A program made the translations under genes and the position numbers. Source: Rhizobium sp. 16-488-2b (GTDB lineage: Bacteria; Pseudomonadota; Alphaproteobacteria; Rhizobiales; Rhizobiaceae). Taken from it: a DNA stretch of 64,000 nucleotides. The notes beneath the pieces are model-generated. The model was not told the DNA's origin. It ran no database searches and worked only from the letters and a program-made list of their open reading frames with translations. The DNA lies in assembly GCF_017741815.1 (NCBI RefSeq), contig NZ_JAGHMF010000031.1, forward strand, positions 159,024 to 223,023. The letters are read 5' to 3'. Positions 8,049 to 16,820 of this stretch are shown here, in pieces. Numbering within the stretch: the first letter of the stretch is position 1; the number at the start of each line of letters is the position of its first letter.

Positions 8049-8471
8049 TCAAAGGGTGATGGTGAGGTATTTCGCCTCGACAGCGCCCGCGCCTTTATAG
8101 GCGGTGACTTCAATTTCCACCTTGAAATCAGTATTCCCCAATGGGGAGCAGAGGACAGTGCGGGCTGGGTCGATTCCCCTAAAGCGCTCGCCGACATAGG
8201 CCATGACGGTCGGAGCGTCTTCGGGATTTGGAATGTAGACCGTGGACATAACGACGTCCGCGAGGCTGGCGCCAACTGATTTCAGCGCGCCCTCGATGTT
8301 GCTGAAGCACTGTTTAGCCTGCTCAACCGGATCTGTGGACATTTCGCGTGTCTTGTAGTTCCGGCCAGCGGTGTTGGACACGTAGATCCAATTGTCCACC
8401 GCGACGATGCGCGAGTAGCTTTCCTTTTCCTCGTAGAGGCTTCCTGATTTGACTTTGATGACCTCGACCAT
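8049..8471 (-). CDS. RidA/YjgF/Rid-family enamine/imine deaminase-like protein
   Basis: 140 residues from an ATG at 8471, chosen because AGGAAG stands just before it; an in-frame ATG 12 codons upstream lacks a site. The fold signature is clear: VDNWIYVSNTAGR, then QAKQCFSNIEGALKSVGASLADVV and the C-terminal EIEVTAYKG. RidA proteins hydrolyse reactive enamine/imine products of amine oxidation or PLP enzymes. The usual catalytic-type Arg near the end (as in archetypal RidA, CRVAR/EIEAIA) is not evident, so it may belong to a Rid subgroup with another role. An FAD amine oxidase lies in the same island (18909-20222), which would make an imine scavenger useful. Confidence 0.85.
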   Translation of the reverse strand: MVEVIKVKSGSLYEEKESYSRIVAVDNWIYVSNTAGRNYKTREMSTDPVEQAKQCFSNIEGALKSVGASLADVVMSTVYIPNPEDAPTVMAYVGERFRGIDPARTVLCSPLGNTDFKVEIEVTAYKGAGAVEAKYLTITL

Positions 8472-9088
8472 TTTCTTCCTCACTTGAATTGATGTGAAAA
8501 GGACCAACCCGCCAAAAGACGGTTAAAAGCCGATCGCTTCAGGGCTGCTCCAGCACCCGTTCGTGGCGTCGGTCCAGTGACCGCTAATGACCTACCGGCA
8601 ATAGCTATCTTTCGCAAGCCAATATCATCAAAAAACGTCATATAAGAGCAAATATGATTAAAAACGCTCGTTTATGGCTTAGTCTACTTGACGTTTTATG
8701 AACTTATGACATTATGGCGCATTAATTTCGTGGGAGAAGTGGCAAAATACTCCACATTTTCTCACGCTTATCGGTCTGCCGCATTTGGCGCGGTTTGGCC
8801 GACGGCAAAATGAACAATGTGGGAGCGGCACGGATCAACGTTCGCCCCGGGGATCGAATGCATGTTGCGTGTCTGGTGAAGCGTGTGGGCTTTATCAAAC
8901 GCCGTAAAGGAGGGCGCGTTGGGCGATAGAGCGAAAACGAGTTGTTGCATTGACATCGGGGCCAACTTGTTTTGGTCGCAGAATGCCGACGTGGTAGAGG
9001 CGATCCGGGACCGGAGCTGTCGCCCTGTAAAAAAGCGGCAGAAAACGTCCCTCAATCATCGCAGTCGTCCAGCCAGGGAAGTCCTGCA
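8472..9088. promoter_or_regulatory. Divergent control region with AAAACG-type repeats
   Basis: Between the ridA-like gene and the first transporter operon. 8620-8720 is AT-rich and holds repeated motifs: AAAAAACGTCATA, AAAAACGCTCG, TTGACGTTTTATG. The 11-mer TTTATGGCTTA at 8671-8681 recurs at 21130-21140 in front of the second transporter operon. These are good candidates for DeoR binding sites and a -35 element (TTGACG). From 8760 to 9088 no gene is recognised; short open frames on both strands lack support. Confidence 0.5.
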
Positions 9089-10030
9089 ATGATCGCTTAC
9101 AGTTTGAAGCGCGTCGGCTTTGCGCTCGTGACCCTGTTCCTCGTCCTGACTTGCGTGTTCGTTCTTGTCCGCATTATTCCGGGCGATCCCGCACAGGTGA
9201 TCGTTGGCGAACAGGCAAGTGAAGCGGCTGCAGCCGCGATACGGATCCGGCTTGGTCTCGATCAGCCGATGTACATCCAGTATGTCACGTTCATGGCCCA
9301 GATCTTGGGTGGCGACTTTGGGCGCTCAATGATCACCAATCGCCCCGTCCTCCAGGAGATCGTAGCGGTGCTTCCGTGGACACTGGAGTTGACAGTCGCC
9401 GCCCTAGTACTTGGTTTGATTTTCGGGATCCCGGCAGGCGTCGTGGCTGCAGTAAGGCGCAACAAGATGCCGGACTACGCTATGCGCCTCATCTCGCTGA
9501 TTGGACTTTCTGCTCCGGCCTTTGTAGGCGCGATTGTCTTGATGATGGTGTTCGCAATCAAGCTGAGATGGTTTCCGGTGATCTCCGGGGCCGGGGGGAA
9601 CACCATCGGCGAGCACATCCGGAATATGGTCTTGCCAACCGTTTCTTTGGCGATGTTCATGCTCGCGTACATCACCCGCGTCACCCGATCGGCGATGCTT
9701 GAGGTTCTCAATCAGGATTTCGTTCGGACCGCCCGCGCGAAGGGAGCGCCGGGAAGCGTCGTCGTCTGGCGGCATGCACTCGGAAACTGCCTGATCCCAA
9801 TTACGACCGTTGTTGGTCTCTATCTCGGTATTCTGATTGGCAATTCCGTCCTGACAGAAATCGTCTTCAACCGTCCTGGGCTTGGCAAACTGATCCTCAC
9901 GGCCCTCTCCCAGCGGGATTACACCCTGCTGCAGGGTCTGATCGTCATCTACACGCTGATTGTGGTGCTGGTCAATTTGATCACCGACCTGACCTACGGC
10001 CTCCTCGACCCACGGGTACAATACAAATGA
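9089..10030 (+). CDS. Dpp/Opp-type ABC transporter permease (DppB-like), system 1
   Basis: 313 residues from ATG 9089, preceded by AGGGAAG. Six predicted membrane spans start with SLKRVGFALVTLFLVLTCVF; the family's N-terminal RIIPGDPA and the EAA loop region around DFVRTARAKGAPGS are both present, and it ends with DLTYGLLDPRVQYK as DppB proteins do. It forms the inner-membrane channel with the DppC-like partner that overlaps it by four bases. First gene of the operon 9089-14276; the substrate-binding protein is last, unlike the usual Opp order. Confidence 0.92.
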   Translation: MIAYSLKRVGFALVTLFLVLTCVFVLVRIIPGDPAQVIVGEQASEAAAAAIRIRLGLDQPMYIQYVTFMAQILGGDFGRSMITNRPVLQEIVAVLPWTLELTVAALVLGLIFGIPAGVVAAVRRNKMPDYAMRLISLIGLSAPAFVGAIVLMMVFAIKLRWFPVISGAGGNTIGEHIRNMVLPTVSLAMFMLAYITRVTRSAMLEVLNQDFVRTARAKGAPGSVVVWRHALGNCLIPITTVVGLYLGILIGNSVLTEIVFNRPGLGKLILTALSQRDYTLLQGLIVIYTLIVVLVNLITDLTYGLLDPRVQYK

Positions 10031-10902
10031 CCGTAGCCGACTCCAAAATGAATGCGCGCCGCCGACTGCCCAACTGGATGAACATGCCGGTCATCGTCGG
10101 AAGCACCATCTTGCTTCTCATGGTGCTTGCCGCGATATGTGCGCCCCTCATCGCGCCAATGGATCCCATTAAACAGAATATTCTGGCGCAACTGGCGCCG
10201 CCGGATGCGAAGTATCTCTTGGGCGCGGATAATTTCGGGCGCGATACGCTCTCGAGATTGCTCTTCGGCGCTCGGTATTCGTTGACAATTGGCATCCTTT
10301 CGACCGCGCTTGCAGTGTTTGTCGGTTCTTTGATCGGCATGGTCGCTGGTAACTTCGGCGGCAGGATCGACATTGTATTGATGCAGGTGATGGATGTTGT
10401 GCTTGCGTTTCCGTCACTGATACTGGGTATCGCTCTAGTCGCAATGCTCGGCGCGACGATGACCAACATCATCATTGCCATTGCGTTTACGGCCGTCCCG
10501 GCGTTCGCACGTATCGCAAGATCCGCAGTGATTTCGGTTCGTGATCGCGAGTTCATCCAAGCCGCGCGTGCTTTGGGCCTGTCAGAAACCTGGGTTCTCT
10601 TTCGTCATATCCTACCGAATATTGTCCCCGAGATTCTCGTAATGGCGTCAATCTGGATGGCGACGGCGGTGCGAACAGAAGCTTCACTTGCGTTTATTGG
10701 GCTCGGAATCGCGCCGCCAGCGCCAACGTGGGGGGGCATGGTCCGTCAAGGGTTTGAGAACATTCTCAATTCATTTTACCTCGCCCTCTGGCCTTCCGTC
10801 GCAATACTGATCCTCGTTCTTGCCTTCAATATGATCGGCGATGGATTGCGCGATGCGATCGACCCGCGGCTACGCGTAGTTCGCGACGGAGAATCACGAT
10901 GA
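10027..10902 (+). CDS. Dpp/Opp-type ABC transporter permease (DppC-like), system 1
   Basis: 291 residues. A cytoplasmic N-terminus is followed by a first span at about residues 21-43, the conserved LLGADNFGRDTLSRLLFGAR stretch, the EAA loop (EFIQAARALGLSETWVLFRHILPN) and the C-terminal MIGDGLRDAIDPRLR typical of DppC. Start and stop overlap both neighbours (ATGA), indicating coupled translation and a fixed 1:1 ratio with DppB. Role: second half of the membrane channel. Confidence 0.92.
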   Translation: MTVADSKMNARRRLPNWMNMPVIVGSTILLLMVLAAICAPLIAPMDPIKQNILAQLAPPDAKYLLGADNFGRDTLSRLLFGARYSLTIGILSTALAVFVGSLIGMVAGNFGGRIDIVLMQVMDVVLAFPSLILGIALVAMLGATMTNIIIAIAFTAVPAFARIARSAVISVRDREFIQAARALGLSETWVLFRHILPNIVPEILVMASIWMATAVRTEASLAFIGLGIAPPAPTWGGMVRQGFENILNSFYLALWPSVAILILVLAFNMIGDGLRDAIDPRLRVVRDGESR

Positions 10903-12683
10903 CAATTCTAGAACCCACCGTCGGCGAGCCCTTACTGTCGATAGAAAACCTGAGCGTGAAGTTCGGTCGCTTCACTGCGCTAAAGCCGATGTCCTACACT
11001 ATCCGCCGAGGCCAAACGCTTGCGGTCGTAGGCGAGTCAGGATCCGGGAAGTCGGTCTCCGCCCTCGCGATGATGAGGCTACTTCCAAACACTGCCGACG
11101 TCGGCGGACGGATTATGTTTGAGGGCACAGACCTGCTCGGTTTGTCTGAACGCGAGATGCGCAACATCCGCGGCGGGCGAATCTCGATGATTTTCCAAGA
11201 GCCTATGACGTCGCTCAATCCGGTTCAGCGGGTCGGCGATCAAATCGCGGAGGCAGTGAGATATCATCGTGGTATGACCGGCAACGCCGCAATGGAGGAG
11301 GTGGGCCGTCTTATGGAACGCGTCGGCATCCGCGACGTCGAGAGCAGAATCGGTGCCTACCCCCACACCTTTTCGGGTGGGATGCGCCAGCGGGTCATGA
11401 TTGCCATGGCGCTCGCGTCAAACCCCGCACTACTCATAGCCGACGAACCGACGACGGCGCTCGACGTGACGATCCAGGCGCAGATCATCGAATTAATGCA
11501 GGAAATCCAACGCGACACCGGCGTATCGATCCTGTTTATCACTCATGATATGGGTGTCGTCGCAGAGATCGCCGATGATGTGCTCGTGATGAAGTCCGGC
11601 GACTTGATCGAACACGGGGCGGTAAAGCCGATCTTTGACGGAGCAGAGGCAGAGTATACGCGATCCCTTATCGCCGCCGTACCCCAACTCGCTTCAGGTC
11701 TGTCTGATACGGTGAAGCAATTGCCTTCCCCACGCGAAGGGGAATTGCTTTCAGTCGATGATCTGACAGTTCGCTTCGCTGTGCGCGCAGGACTATTGGC
11801 ACGCCACAAAGGGAATATTCACGCTGTGGAAGGTGTGTCGCTGTCGATCCGCGCTGGTGAAACGCTGGGTTTGGTGGGTGAGTCCGGTTCGGGGAAGTCG
11901 ACGATCGGTCGAGCGGTCATGAACCTCGAAAAGATTTACTCCGGAACTGTTAAACTTGCGGGGAGGCCTATTGAATACTCCTCCAGCGCCGCTCGAGCCG
12001 CGTTTCGCCGTGATGTGCAGATGATCTTTCAGGACCCGTATGGTTCGCTCGACGGTCGGCAGACGGTTGGCAACGCGATCATGGAGCCGATCATATTTCA
12101 TCGTATTGCCAACAAAGCCGAGGCGCGCGATCGCATGAAAGCGCTGCTTGCCCGGGTCGGCCTGCCGACATCGGTGGCAAACCGCTATCCGCATGAGTTT
12201 TCCGGAGGACAACGGCAGCGCATTTGTATTGCTCGGGCCTTGGCGATGGAGCCTAAACTAATCATCGCGGACGAGGCGGTCTCGGCACTGGATGTCACCG
12301 TCAAAGCGCAGATCATTGAGCTGATGATAGGTCTGCAGGAAGAGTTTGGACTCTCCTATCTCTTCATTAGCCACGATATCGCGGCCGTTGAACGCATTTG
12401 TCATCGCGTGGCTGTGATGCATTTCGGCGAAATCGTCGAAGTCGGACCGCGCGAAGCAGTAATAGGCAGCCCATCGCATGGCTATACGCAGCGCCTGCTA
12501 TCGGCTGTGCCCATAGCGCACCCGGACTTGCGAGGGACGCGTAAACAGATTCCTGACGACGGCAAGCGGCCTTCACCAATGAGGCCAATCGGTTATTCGC
12601 CACCTGTCGTGCGCTGGCGCGAAGCCGGGCCGGGTCATCTTGTGCGGACGGAGACAGAAGTCGCATCGCCTGTATCGAAGTGA
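10899..12683 (+). CDS. Fused dual ATPase of Dpp/Opp transporter (DppD-DppF), system 1
   Basis: 594 residues with two complete ABC cassettes. N-half: Walker A GESGSGKS, Q-loop IFQEPMTSLNP, signature FSGGMRQR, Walker B LLIADEPTTALD, H-loop ITHDM. C-half: GESGSGKST, IFQDPYGSLDG, FSGGQRQR, LIIADEAVSALD, ISHDI. All catalytic residues are present in both halves, unlike the third system at 53872. A single fused chain replaces the usual separate DppD and DppF subunits. The C-terminal extension after the second cassette corresponds to the oligopeptide/dipeptide C-terminal region. Confidence 0.93.
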   Translation: MTILEPTVGEPLLSIENLSVKFGRFTALKPMSYTIRRGQTLAVVGESGSGKSVSALAMMRLLPNTADVGGRIMFEGTDLLGLSEREMRNIRGGRISMIFQEPMTSLNPVQRVGDQIAEAVRYHRGMTGNAAMEEVGRLMERVGIRDVESRIGAYPHTFSGGMRQRVMIAMALASNPALLIADEPTTALDVTIQAQIIELMQEIQRDTGVSILFITHDMGVVAEIADDVLVMKSGDLIEHGAVKPIFDGAEAEYTRSLIAAVPQLASGLSDTVKQLPSPREGELLSVDDLTVRFAVRAGLLARHKGNIHAVEGVSLSIRAGETLGLVGESGSGKSTIGRAVMNLEKIYSGTVKLAGRPIEYSSSAARAAFRRDVQMIFQDPYGSLDGRQTVGNAIMEPIIFHRIANKAEARDRMKALLARVGLPTSVANRYPHEFSGGQRQRICIARALAMEPKLIIADEAVSALDVTVKAQIIELMIGLQEEFGLSYLFISHDIAAVERICHRVAVMHFGEIVEVGPREAVIGSPSHGYTQRLLSAVPIAHPDLRGTRKQIPDDGKRPSPMRPIGYSPPVVRWREAGPGHLVRTETEVASPVSK

Positions 12684-12746
12684 CTGTCCCGGTGGTGACA
12701 CAAGCACCGCTGGGTGGGGAGCCCAAATTGAAAGAGGGAGAATGAA

Positions 12747-14276
12747 ATGACTATCAAAAGCATATTGGCGGGCGGGCTGCTCGCTCTGGCCATTACAACG
12801 CTGCCGGCGTCAGTCTCGGCGGCGCCAAAAACCGACCTGGTGGTTGGCGTTGAAGCTGCCGACATTTCGCAATCTGATCCACATTTTGCGGCGAACACTA
12901 CCGACCGCACCATTGCGTCGTGGATCTACAGCGGTTTGGTCCGTTTCCAGCCTGGTAGTACCGATCCTGCTTTGATCGAGCCTGATCTGGCCGAAAGCTG
13001 GGAGACGTCGGCGGACGGACTGGTGTGGACATTCCATCTGCGTCCGGGCGTAAAATGGCATGACGGCTCAGAAGTGACCGCGGAAGACGTGGTCTTCTCG
13101 ATCCACAAGGCGATGAAGAAAGACACTTCTGCATTCGCCGGCGACTATGCGGCCTTCAAGTCAGTCGACAAGATCGACAATCTGACTGTCAAGATCACGC
13201 TCGATCATACCATTCCCTCTGTTCTCGGCGTATTGGCAAATTATGGGGGTGGCTTCATTGTGAAATCATCCGCGGGGAAGTTGCTCGGAACGGGACCATT
13301 CAAGGTTGAGACTGTGACCCCGGGGCAGAGCATCAAACTTGTCGCAAATGACGATTATTTCCGTGGCAAGCCGCAACTGACTTCCGTCACAGCGCGCTTC
13401 CTGCCGGAAGCTTCTGCTCGCGACCTCGCTTTCACGGCTGGTGAGGTAGACACTTCAATTGTGGTCCAGGATAAGAATAGCGTTGCTCGATTGAAGGCGG
13501 TGCCAGGCGTCACGGTGGATGTATTTGCTCCCGCCGAAGAGGCGCAACTGCATCTCAACACGAAGATTGCGCCGCTGGACAACCTTAAAGTCCGACAGGC
13601 AATCAGCTATGCAATCGATCAGGCGCAGATCGCGAAGTTCCAGGGTGAAGACTTCACCCAGCCGGCAACATCGGCAGTGCCCTCGAACAACCTGGGTTTC
13701 AACCCCGATAGCGGTATTCTTGGCTATGATCCGACGAAGGCTAAGGAATTACTCTCCGAGGCAGGGTTCCCCGACGGCTTGACGATCCCATTGATCAGCA
13801 GCCAAAATCCGGGCCTGCTAAACTTCGCGCAAATCGTTCAGGCTCAACTTGCTGAAGTTGGCATCAAGGTTGAAATAAAGCCTGTGGAACACGCAACCTA
13901 TCACCAGATGATCCGTCAGGACCTGAGCCCGATGGTGATCTATACCGCAGCACGCTTCCCGATTGCTGACGTCTATTTGACTCAATTCTTCTATGGCCCA
14001 AGTCAGATCGGCGCGCCGGGGCAGGTGACAAACTTCTCCCATTGCGAGGCTGCCGACGCAGAAATCAAGGCGGCGAAGGCTGAAACCGACCAGGCAAAGC
14101 AGGTCGCTCTTTGGAAGGAAGCCCAGAGCAAGATCATGGCGAATGTCTGCTCTGTGCCGCTGGTCGAAAGCCGGTTGATCTATGATCGCAAGGCGTCGCT
14201 GGATTGGGGATACGACCTCAAGGGCGCAATGAACCTCGGCCCGATCGTGACGGAAAAAACCCACTTTACTGAATGA
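12747..14276 (+). CDS. Periplasmic substrate-binding protein, SBP family 5 (DppA/OppA), system 1
   Basis: 509 residues with a Sec signal peptide (cleavage probably after ASVSA, residue 25). Family-5 motifs: ESWETSADGLVWTFHLRPGVKWHDG (split here: ESWETS, WTFHLRPGVKWHDG), AEDVVFSI, and the C-terminal dipeptide/opine pocket region. Start ATG is preceded by GAGGGAGAATGAA. The protein captures the ligand and hands it to permeases at 9089-10902. Family 5 proteins bind peptides, nickel, glutathione and also opines such as those of mannityl type; given the neighbouring opine-type enzymes an opine ligand is inferred. Confidence 0.92.
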   Translation: MTIKSILAGGLLALAITTLPASVSAAPKTDLVVGVEAADISQSDPHFAANTTDRTIASWIYSGLVRFQPGSTDPALIEPDLAESWETSADGLVWTFHLRPGVKWHDGSEVTAEDVVFSIHKAMKKDTSAFAGDYAAFKSVDKIDNLTVKITLDHTIPSVLGVLANYGGGFIVKSSAGKLLGTGPFKVETVTPGQSIKLVANDDYFRGKPQLTSVTARFLPEASARDLAFTAGEVDTSIVVQDKNSVARLKAVPGVTVDVFAPAEEAQLHLNTKIAPLDNLKVRQAISYAIDQAQIAKFQGEDFTQPATSAVPSNNLGFNPDSGILGYDPTKAKELLSEAGFPDGLTIPLISSQNPGLLNFAQIVQAQLAEVGIKVEIKPVEHATYHQMIRQDLSPMVIYTAARFPIADVYLTQFFYGPSQIGAPGQVTNFSHCEAADAEIKAAKAETDQAKQVALWKEAQSKIMANVCSVPLVESRLIYDRKASLDWGYDLKGAMNLGPIVTEKTHFTE

Positions 14277-14281
14277 AATGA

Positions 14282-14308
14282 TGTGGCGATCCCTAAGGGG
14301 TCGCCACA
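14282..14308 (+). terminator. Operon terminator hairpin
   Basis: TGTGGCGATCCC and GGGGTCGCCACA pair over 12 positions (one G-T) around a 3-nt loop, 5 bp after the binding-protein stop. Only a weak A/T run follows. It closes the first transporter operon. Confidence 0.65.
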
Positions 14309-14439
14309 CAAACATTTCGCCGCCGCTGCAACGCAAGTTGCCGATCCCGACCGTGTTCTGCTTCACTTTTGAACGGCAATTCCCGTCTGATTGAATCAAA
14401 CTGGGGTTGGCGCATAGGTCGCGGGATGACTGGATTGCA

Positions 14440-14975
14440 GTCTTTGACGCTACCGCTATTGCGTTGCCTTTGCGGCGGACTAATTTTTGGGCGTGAGCCT
14501 GACAGCATGCAATTGAGACGTTGCTACCAATTGTGATCTCGGCCTTCTTCGCGTCGAAGGATCGCGCACGCAGTCGGAGGTCGGCGATCGATTTGTAGCG
14601 GCCGATTCGGTTTCGACCAGCGCCCATTCCGGCCTTCAGCCGATCGCCATGTCCTTGCCCGGCGGCTTATAGCGTTGTGTGATCGGGAACCGCGGGTCCA
14701 ATCATATCAACGCCAGTACCGATGCCAAAAAAGCCTGCCGTCAGGCTGGCGTAGACCGCACACCAAGCCCAGCGGCAGGCCGACACGATTGCGAGATCTG
14801 AATAGCGCCGCTGGCTGCCTCGCGTTCGTTGGCTTTGGTGCCTGCCACGACGACGACAGCACTTCTGCCTCCATCTACACCAGCAGTTTTTCCGCGCCTG
14901 CGAAGGCTTGCCTCGTATTCCGACCAGGTCGTCAACTTCATCTTGCCGATGCGATGGCGGCGAAAGGCATTGTTT
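14440..14975 (-). pseudogene. IS5-family transposase remnant
   Basis: At the right end the minus strand encodes RRHRIGKMKLTTWSEYEASL, the start of IS5-type transposases (the family has NW.EYEAGLRRRGSLTVW). The frame then shifts, and only pieces such as a Tyr-Ser-Asp-Leu region and VPDHTTL survive. At the left end RYKSIADLRLRARSFDAKKA followed, after a further frameshift, by LNCMLSGSRPK is the family C-terminus. The central catalytic part is missing. No terminal repeats were found. 14976-15117 contains nothing I recognise. Confidence 0.7.
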
Positions 14976-15117
14976 TTGGGGAGCGTATTAGCGCGGCGCA
15001 GCTGTTTCCATCAGACCCGCTTTATTGATCACAATAAAGGATACGGGCACCAATGCCGGTCGAAGCTGATCTCCGTCGTCACCCATTTCGCCGCGATTTG
15101 CCCGTAACGATATACTG

Positions 15118-15151
15118 CTATTTGTGCCAAAGCTCCCTTTGGCACAAATAG
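15118..15151. repeat. Perfect 15-bp hairpin downstream of hyuB
   Basis: CTATTTGTGCCAAAG pairs exactly with CTTTGGCACAAATAG around the 4-nt loop CTCC. It begins 17 bp past the hyuB stop (minus strand) and no T run follows on that strand. Possible roles are transcription termination aided by other sequence, or mRNA 3'-end protection for the leftward operon. Confidence 0.75.
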
Positions 15152-15167
15152 GCGGAATTCCTCATAT

Positions 15168-16820
15168 TTAGGCGCTCACTGCGCGATGAGGGTTCTGCTT
15201 CGAACTGAAGCCGTAGACGCGTTCAGCGAAATCGGAGGTGATGCGCTCCTCTTTGATGTCGCGGCGAACAGCCTCCGAAGATCGACCGGATGATGAGCCA
15301 TAACCGCCGCCGCCGGGAGTCACGATCTCAACGATCTGTCCCGCCCTTAACTGGACTGTTCCCGGAAGATTTTGCTGCCCGTTTCCGAAATCGAAATGCG
15401 AGCCAGCGGCCTCCAGACCGCCATCGAGCCCCCAGGGGTGGACAGAAAAGCGTGCTCCGTCGACTGCGCAGCGGCAATCTGCCTCGATACGGTAGACACG
15501 TCGCAAACCCATACCTCCGCGCCATGTGCCGGCCCCTGCTGAACCGTTAGCGAGTTCGTAGCGCAGCAGTGTCAAAGGATATTCGAGTTCGAGTGCTTCG
15601 ACGGGAAGGTTGGATGTGTTTGTCATGTGGACGTGGATACCGCTCAACCCATCCGCCGTCGGACGCGCGCCGCCGCCACCTCCGATCGTTTCCAGATAGA
15701 CCCAGAGCGAACCGTCCTCGCGCGTGCCGGTAAAGAGCGCGCCGGTGCAAGCGCCGTTGCCAGCAGCGGTCACTTTGCCAGGCAAAGCTTTTGCAAGCGC
15801 ACCCTGAACCAGGTCGGCAACCCGCTGGCAGGCGATGATGCGCCCATCAACAGCCGCGGGGTGCTTGCAGTTGAGCAACGATCCGTGTGGCGCCTCAACG
15901 CTGATCGGCCGCGACAGACCGGCATTCGGCAGAATGGTCGGATCGATGACCGCTTTTACGGCATAGTAGCAGGTAGCGAGTAAGGCGGTGTAGATGACGT
16001 TCAGACCGGCAGCGACCTGCGACGGCGCATCGAAGGCCAAGTGCATCGCATCGCCCTTGATGGTAATGTCGACCTTCAGCTCCATCACGTCGGCGAATTG
16101 GTTGCTGTCGAAATAATCTGTGAAGCTATAGGTGCCGTCCGGAATTGCCGCGATGCCGGCGCGCATCTTACGCTCGGCGTAATCCTGCAGGGCGTCGCCC
16201 GCCGCCAAGACCTTATCGCCGCCGTATTTGCTGCAGAGATCCTGCATGCGCTGAACGCCGAGCCGGTTGGCAGACATCTGCGCGCGAAGGTCAGAAAGCC
16301 GTTCGTGAGGAACCTGGCAGTTCAGCAGAAATACGTCCTGCAGGTCCTGCTGGAGCTTGCCCTCGCGATAGAGGCGGACTGGCGGCAGGCGTATCCCTTC
16401 CTGGTAGATATGGGCATGTCCCCGATCGGCAAAGTCGGCGTGGTGGGCCGTGTTCACTGCCCACCCGACCATGGTCGGACCGTGGAAGATCGGTTCGGCC
16501 AGCACTATGTCCGGCAAGTGAGTAGCGCCGCCTTCATAGGCATCGTTGCCGATGAAGACGTCGCCGGGCTTGATGTCATCGGCTGCAAAGCGCTTGTTGA
16601 TGTGTGGGATGATGCCGATAAAGCTGCCGAGGTGCATCGGAATATGCTCGGCTTGGCACAAAGTGTTGCCATGCCGGTCGAACAAAGCCGTCGAGCAATC
16701 GCGACGCTCCTTGATGTTGGTCGAATAGCTGGCGCGAACCAGCGCCTCGCCCATTTCTTCTACGATCGACGTCAGCGCGCTGCCGATGACTTCTATGGTG
16801 ATCGGGTCGATCTTGGTCAT
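15168..16820 (-). CDS. hyuB: Hydantoinase/oxoprolinase B-type subunit
   Basis: 550 residues, from the ATG at 16820 that overlaps the hyuA stop (ATGA). Family markers: ITIEVIGSALTSIVEEMG at the start, ALVRASYSTNIKERRDCSTA, GDVFIGNDAYEGGATHLPD, and a C-terminal IVTPGGGGYG. HyuB works with HyuA in ATP-dependent opening of hydantoin, 5-oxoproline and related lactam rings. In agropine-type plasmids, hydantoinase-like proteins are reported to open the lactam of agropinic acid to give mannopinic acid; the surrounding genes (SDR, FAD oxidase, Dpp-type transporters) support such a role here. Last gene of the leftward operon 20953-15168. Confidence 0.9.
   Translation of the reverse strand: MTKIDPITIEVIGSALTSIVEEMGEALVRASYSTNIKERRDCSTALFDRHGNTLCQAEHIPMHLGSFIGIIPHINKRFAADDIKPGDVFIGNDAYEGGATHLPDIVLAEPIFHGPTMVGWAVNTAHHADFADRGHAHIYQEGIRLPPVRLYREGKLQQDLQDVFLLNCQVPHERLSDLRAQMSANRLGVQRMQDLCSKYGGDKVLAAGDALQDYAERKMRAGIAAIPDGTYSFTDYFDSNQFADVMELKVDITIKGDAMHLAFDAPSQVAAGLNVIYTALLATCYYAVKAVIDPTILPNAGLSRPISVEAPHGSLLNCKHPAAVDGRIIACQRVADLVQGALAKALPGKVTAAGNGACTGALFTGTREDGSLWVYLETIGGGGGARPTADGLSGIHVHMTNTSNLPVEALELEYPLTLLRYELANGSAGAGTWRGGMGLRRVYRIEADCRCAVDGARFSVHPWGLDGGLEAAGSHFDFGNGQQNLPGTVQLRAGQIVEIVTPGGGGYGSSSGRSSEAVRRDIKEERITSDFAERVYGFSSKQNPHRAVSA

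Noticed and set aside
8768..9092. Small open frames upstream of the first transporter operon
   Set aside because: No domain, no ribosome-binding site, and frames overlap on both strands in a probable promoter region.
15138..15151. Sigma-54-type promoter (TGGCAC)
   Set aside because: TGGCAC is part of the perfect hairpin and no TTGC-type -12 element stands at the right distance.
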